Of a stretch of 64,000 nt of DNA, positions 63,348 to 64,000 are shown piece after piece; the first letter of the stretch is position 1, and every line of letters starts with the position of its first letter. A program made the translations under genes and the position numbers. The stretch covers positions 28,069-92,068 of the forward strand of contig NZ_JVEE01000046.1 of assembly GCF_001073155.1 (NCBI RefSeq). Reading direction: 5' to 3'. Below the pieces are notes generated by a model. That model was given only the letters and a program-made list of their open reading frames with translations, was not told the origin of the DNA and did not search any database. This stretch comes from Streptococcus parasanguinis. GTDB taxonomy: Bacteria; Bacillota; Bacilli; Lactobacillales; Streptococcaceae.

Positions 63348-64000
63348 CTAGTCTCCATTATAGGGATAGCCCAGGTGTTCATAAGCTTTGCGGGTCGCCA
63401 CGCGCCCTGTCCGGGTCCGCATGATAAAGCCTTTTTGAATCAAGTAAGGCTCATACATGTCCTCAACGGTCTCTCGCTCTTCAGCAATATTGACCGATAG
63501 AGTCCCAAGCCCGACCGGGCCACCGCCGTACATCTCAATCATGGTGCGCAGGATCTTTTGATCGACATAGTCCAGCCCTTCATGGTCCACATCTAGCATA
63601 GAGAGAGCCTTGTCCGTGATGGTATCGTCAATCAAGCCATCGCCCATGATCTGAGCAAAATCGCGCACCCGTTTGAGCAAACGGTTGGCAATCCGAGGGG
63701 TCCCCCGACTACGAAGAGAAAGCTCTTCGGCAGCCTCGTGGGTAATTTCCATCTCAAAGATCTCGGCGGTCCGCTCGACAATCTCTGTCAAATCATCTTG
63801 CTCATAGTATTCCATGTGCCCCGTAATCCCAAAGCGAGCACGCAAGGGATTGGACAGCATACCAGCTCGGGTCGTCGCCCCAATCAAGGTGAAAGGAGGA
63901 AGGTCCAAATGGACACTCCGGCTGCTCTCCCCAGCGCCAATCATGATGTCGATGTAAAAATCTTCCATGGCGCTGTAAAGCACTTCTTCGACTGACATAG
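63348..64000 (-). CDS. ruvB: Holliday junction helicase RuvB, 5' end cut by window edge
   Basis: The visible C-terminal 217 codons begin inside the ATPase domain: [33 protein letters not shown] includes sensor 1, [19 protein letters not shown] is the sensor 2 region with its arginine, and [26 protein letters not shown] is in the winged-helix DNA-binding domain. RuvB hexamers drive branch migration with RuvA. The Walker A part lies beyond the window. Confidence 0.97.
   Translation of the reverse strand, partial: MSVEEVLYSAMEDFYIDIMIGAGESSRSVHLDLPPFTLIGATTRAGMLSNPLRARFGITGHMEYYEQDDLTEIVERTAEIFEMEITHEAAEELSLRSRGTPRIANRLLKRVRDFAQIMGDGLIDDTITDKALSMLDVDHEGLDYVDQKILRTMIEMYGGGPVGLGTLSVNIAEERETVEDMYEPYLIQKGFIMRTRTGRVATRKAYEHLGYPYNGD

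Overview
This is chromosomal DNA of a low-to-moderate GC Streptococcus, most likely an oral species of the mitis/sanguinis/parasanguinis group; the species cannot be fixed from the sequence. The evidence is typical streptococcal proteins (L32/L33 without cysteines, V-type ATPase beside a sialic-acid locus, ruvB to adhE cluster), CiaR-type TTAAG-N5-TTTAAG promoters driving csRNAs, a WalR box, and intergenic repeats common in this group. No tRNA, rRNA, insertion sequence, phage or CRISPR array was seen.

Layout. 1-681: truncated alpha-L-fucosidase. 823-7495: complete trp operon (trpE-trpGD-C-F-B-A) behind a tryptophan T-box; trpG and trpD are fused. 7.5-19.7 kb: core genes, namely a marR/DUF1304 pair, one csRNA, HAD phosphatase, MATE pump, thrC, hisS, a DUF59 protein, uracil permease with a PyrR-type leader and an overlooked small membrane protein, ilvD, an SPFH/ribbon-helix-helix pair, and rpmF-rpmG. 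19.7-29.05 kb: an AT-rich island bounded by imperfect direct repeats starting at the 3' end of rpmG. It holds an operon of two dimethylarginine dimethylaminohydrolase (DDAH)-like enzymes, an amino-acid antiporter and a PLP racemase, plus an esterase/PTS EIIBC/DeoR locus. 29.1-35.2 kb: sdpI-sdpR, two nearly identical csRNA genes flanking an Rgg-type regulator and a divergent membrane protein, a CynX-like transporter, and a secreted LysM protein. 35.6-44.9 kb: V-type ATPase operon (ntpFIKECG-[GNAT]-ABD). 45.1-53.9 kb: sialic-acid uptake and breakdown (RpiR regulator, NanK, NanA, DUF624, YhcH, ABC transporter, NanE, and an unknown membrane protein), with CcpA sites. 54-59.9 kb: a PlcR/Rgg-like regulator, a decayed zinc alcohol dehydrogenase, three small helical proteins resembling type VII/LXG accessory genes, and adhE with Rex and CcpA sites. 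59.9-64 kb: O-acetyltransferase, MORN protein, low-molecular-weight phosphatase, nucleotidyltransferase and truncated ruvB.

How it works together. Most loci serve host-associated nutrition: host glycans (fucosidase, sialic acid), amino-acid synthesis under T-box control, and mixed-acid/ethanol fermentation under redox and catabolite control. The most unusual part is the island operon. Its two enzymes keep the catalytic residues of DDAH, which makes citrulline plus an amine from methylated arginine, and they lie with a racemase and an exchanger under a strong promoter with a perfect cre site. No ornithine carbamoyltransferase or carbamate kinase is nearby, so this is not a classical arginine deiminase locus. 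Its substrate is unknown; host methylarginine is an inference.
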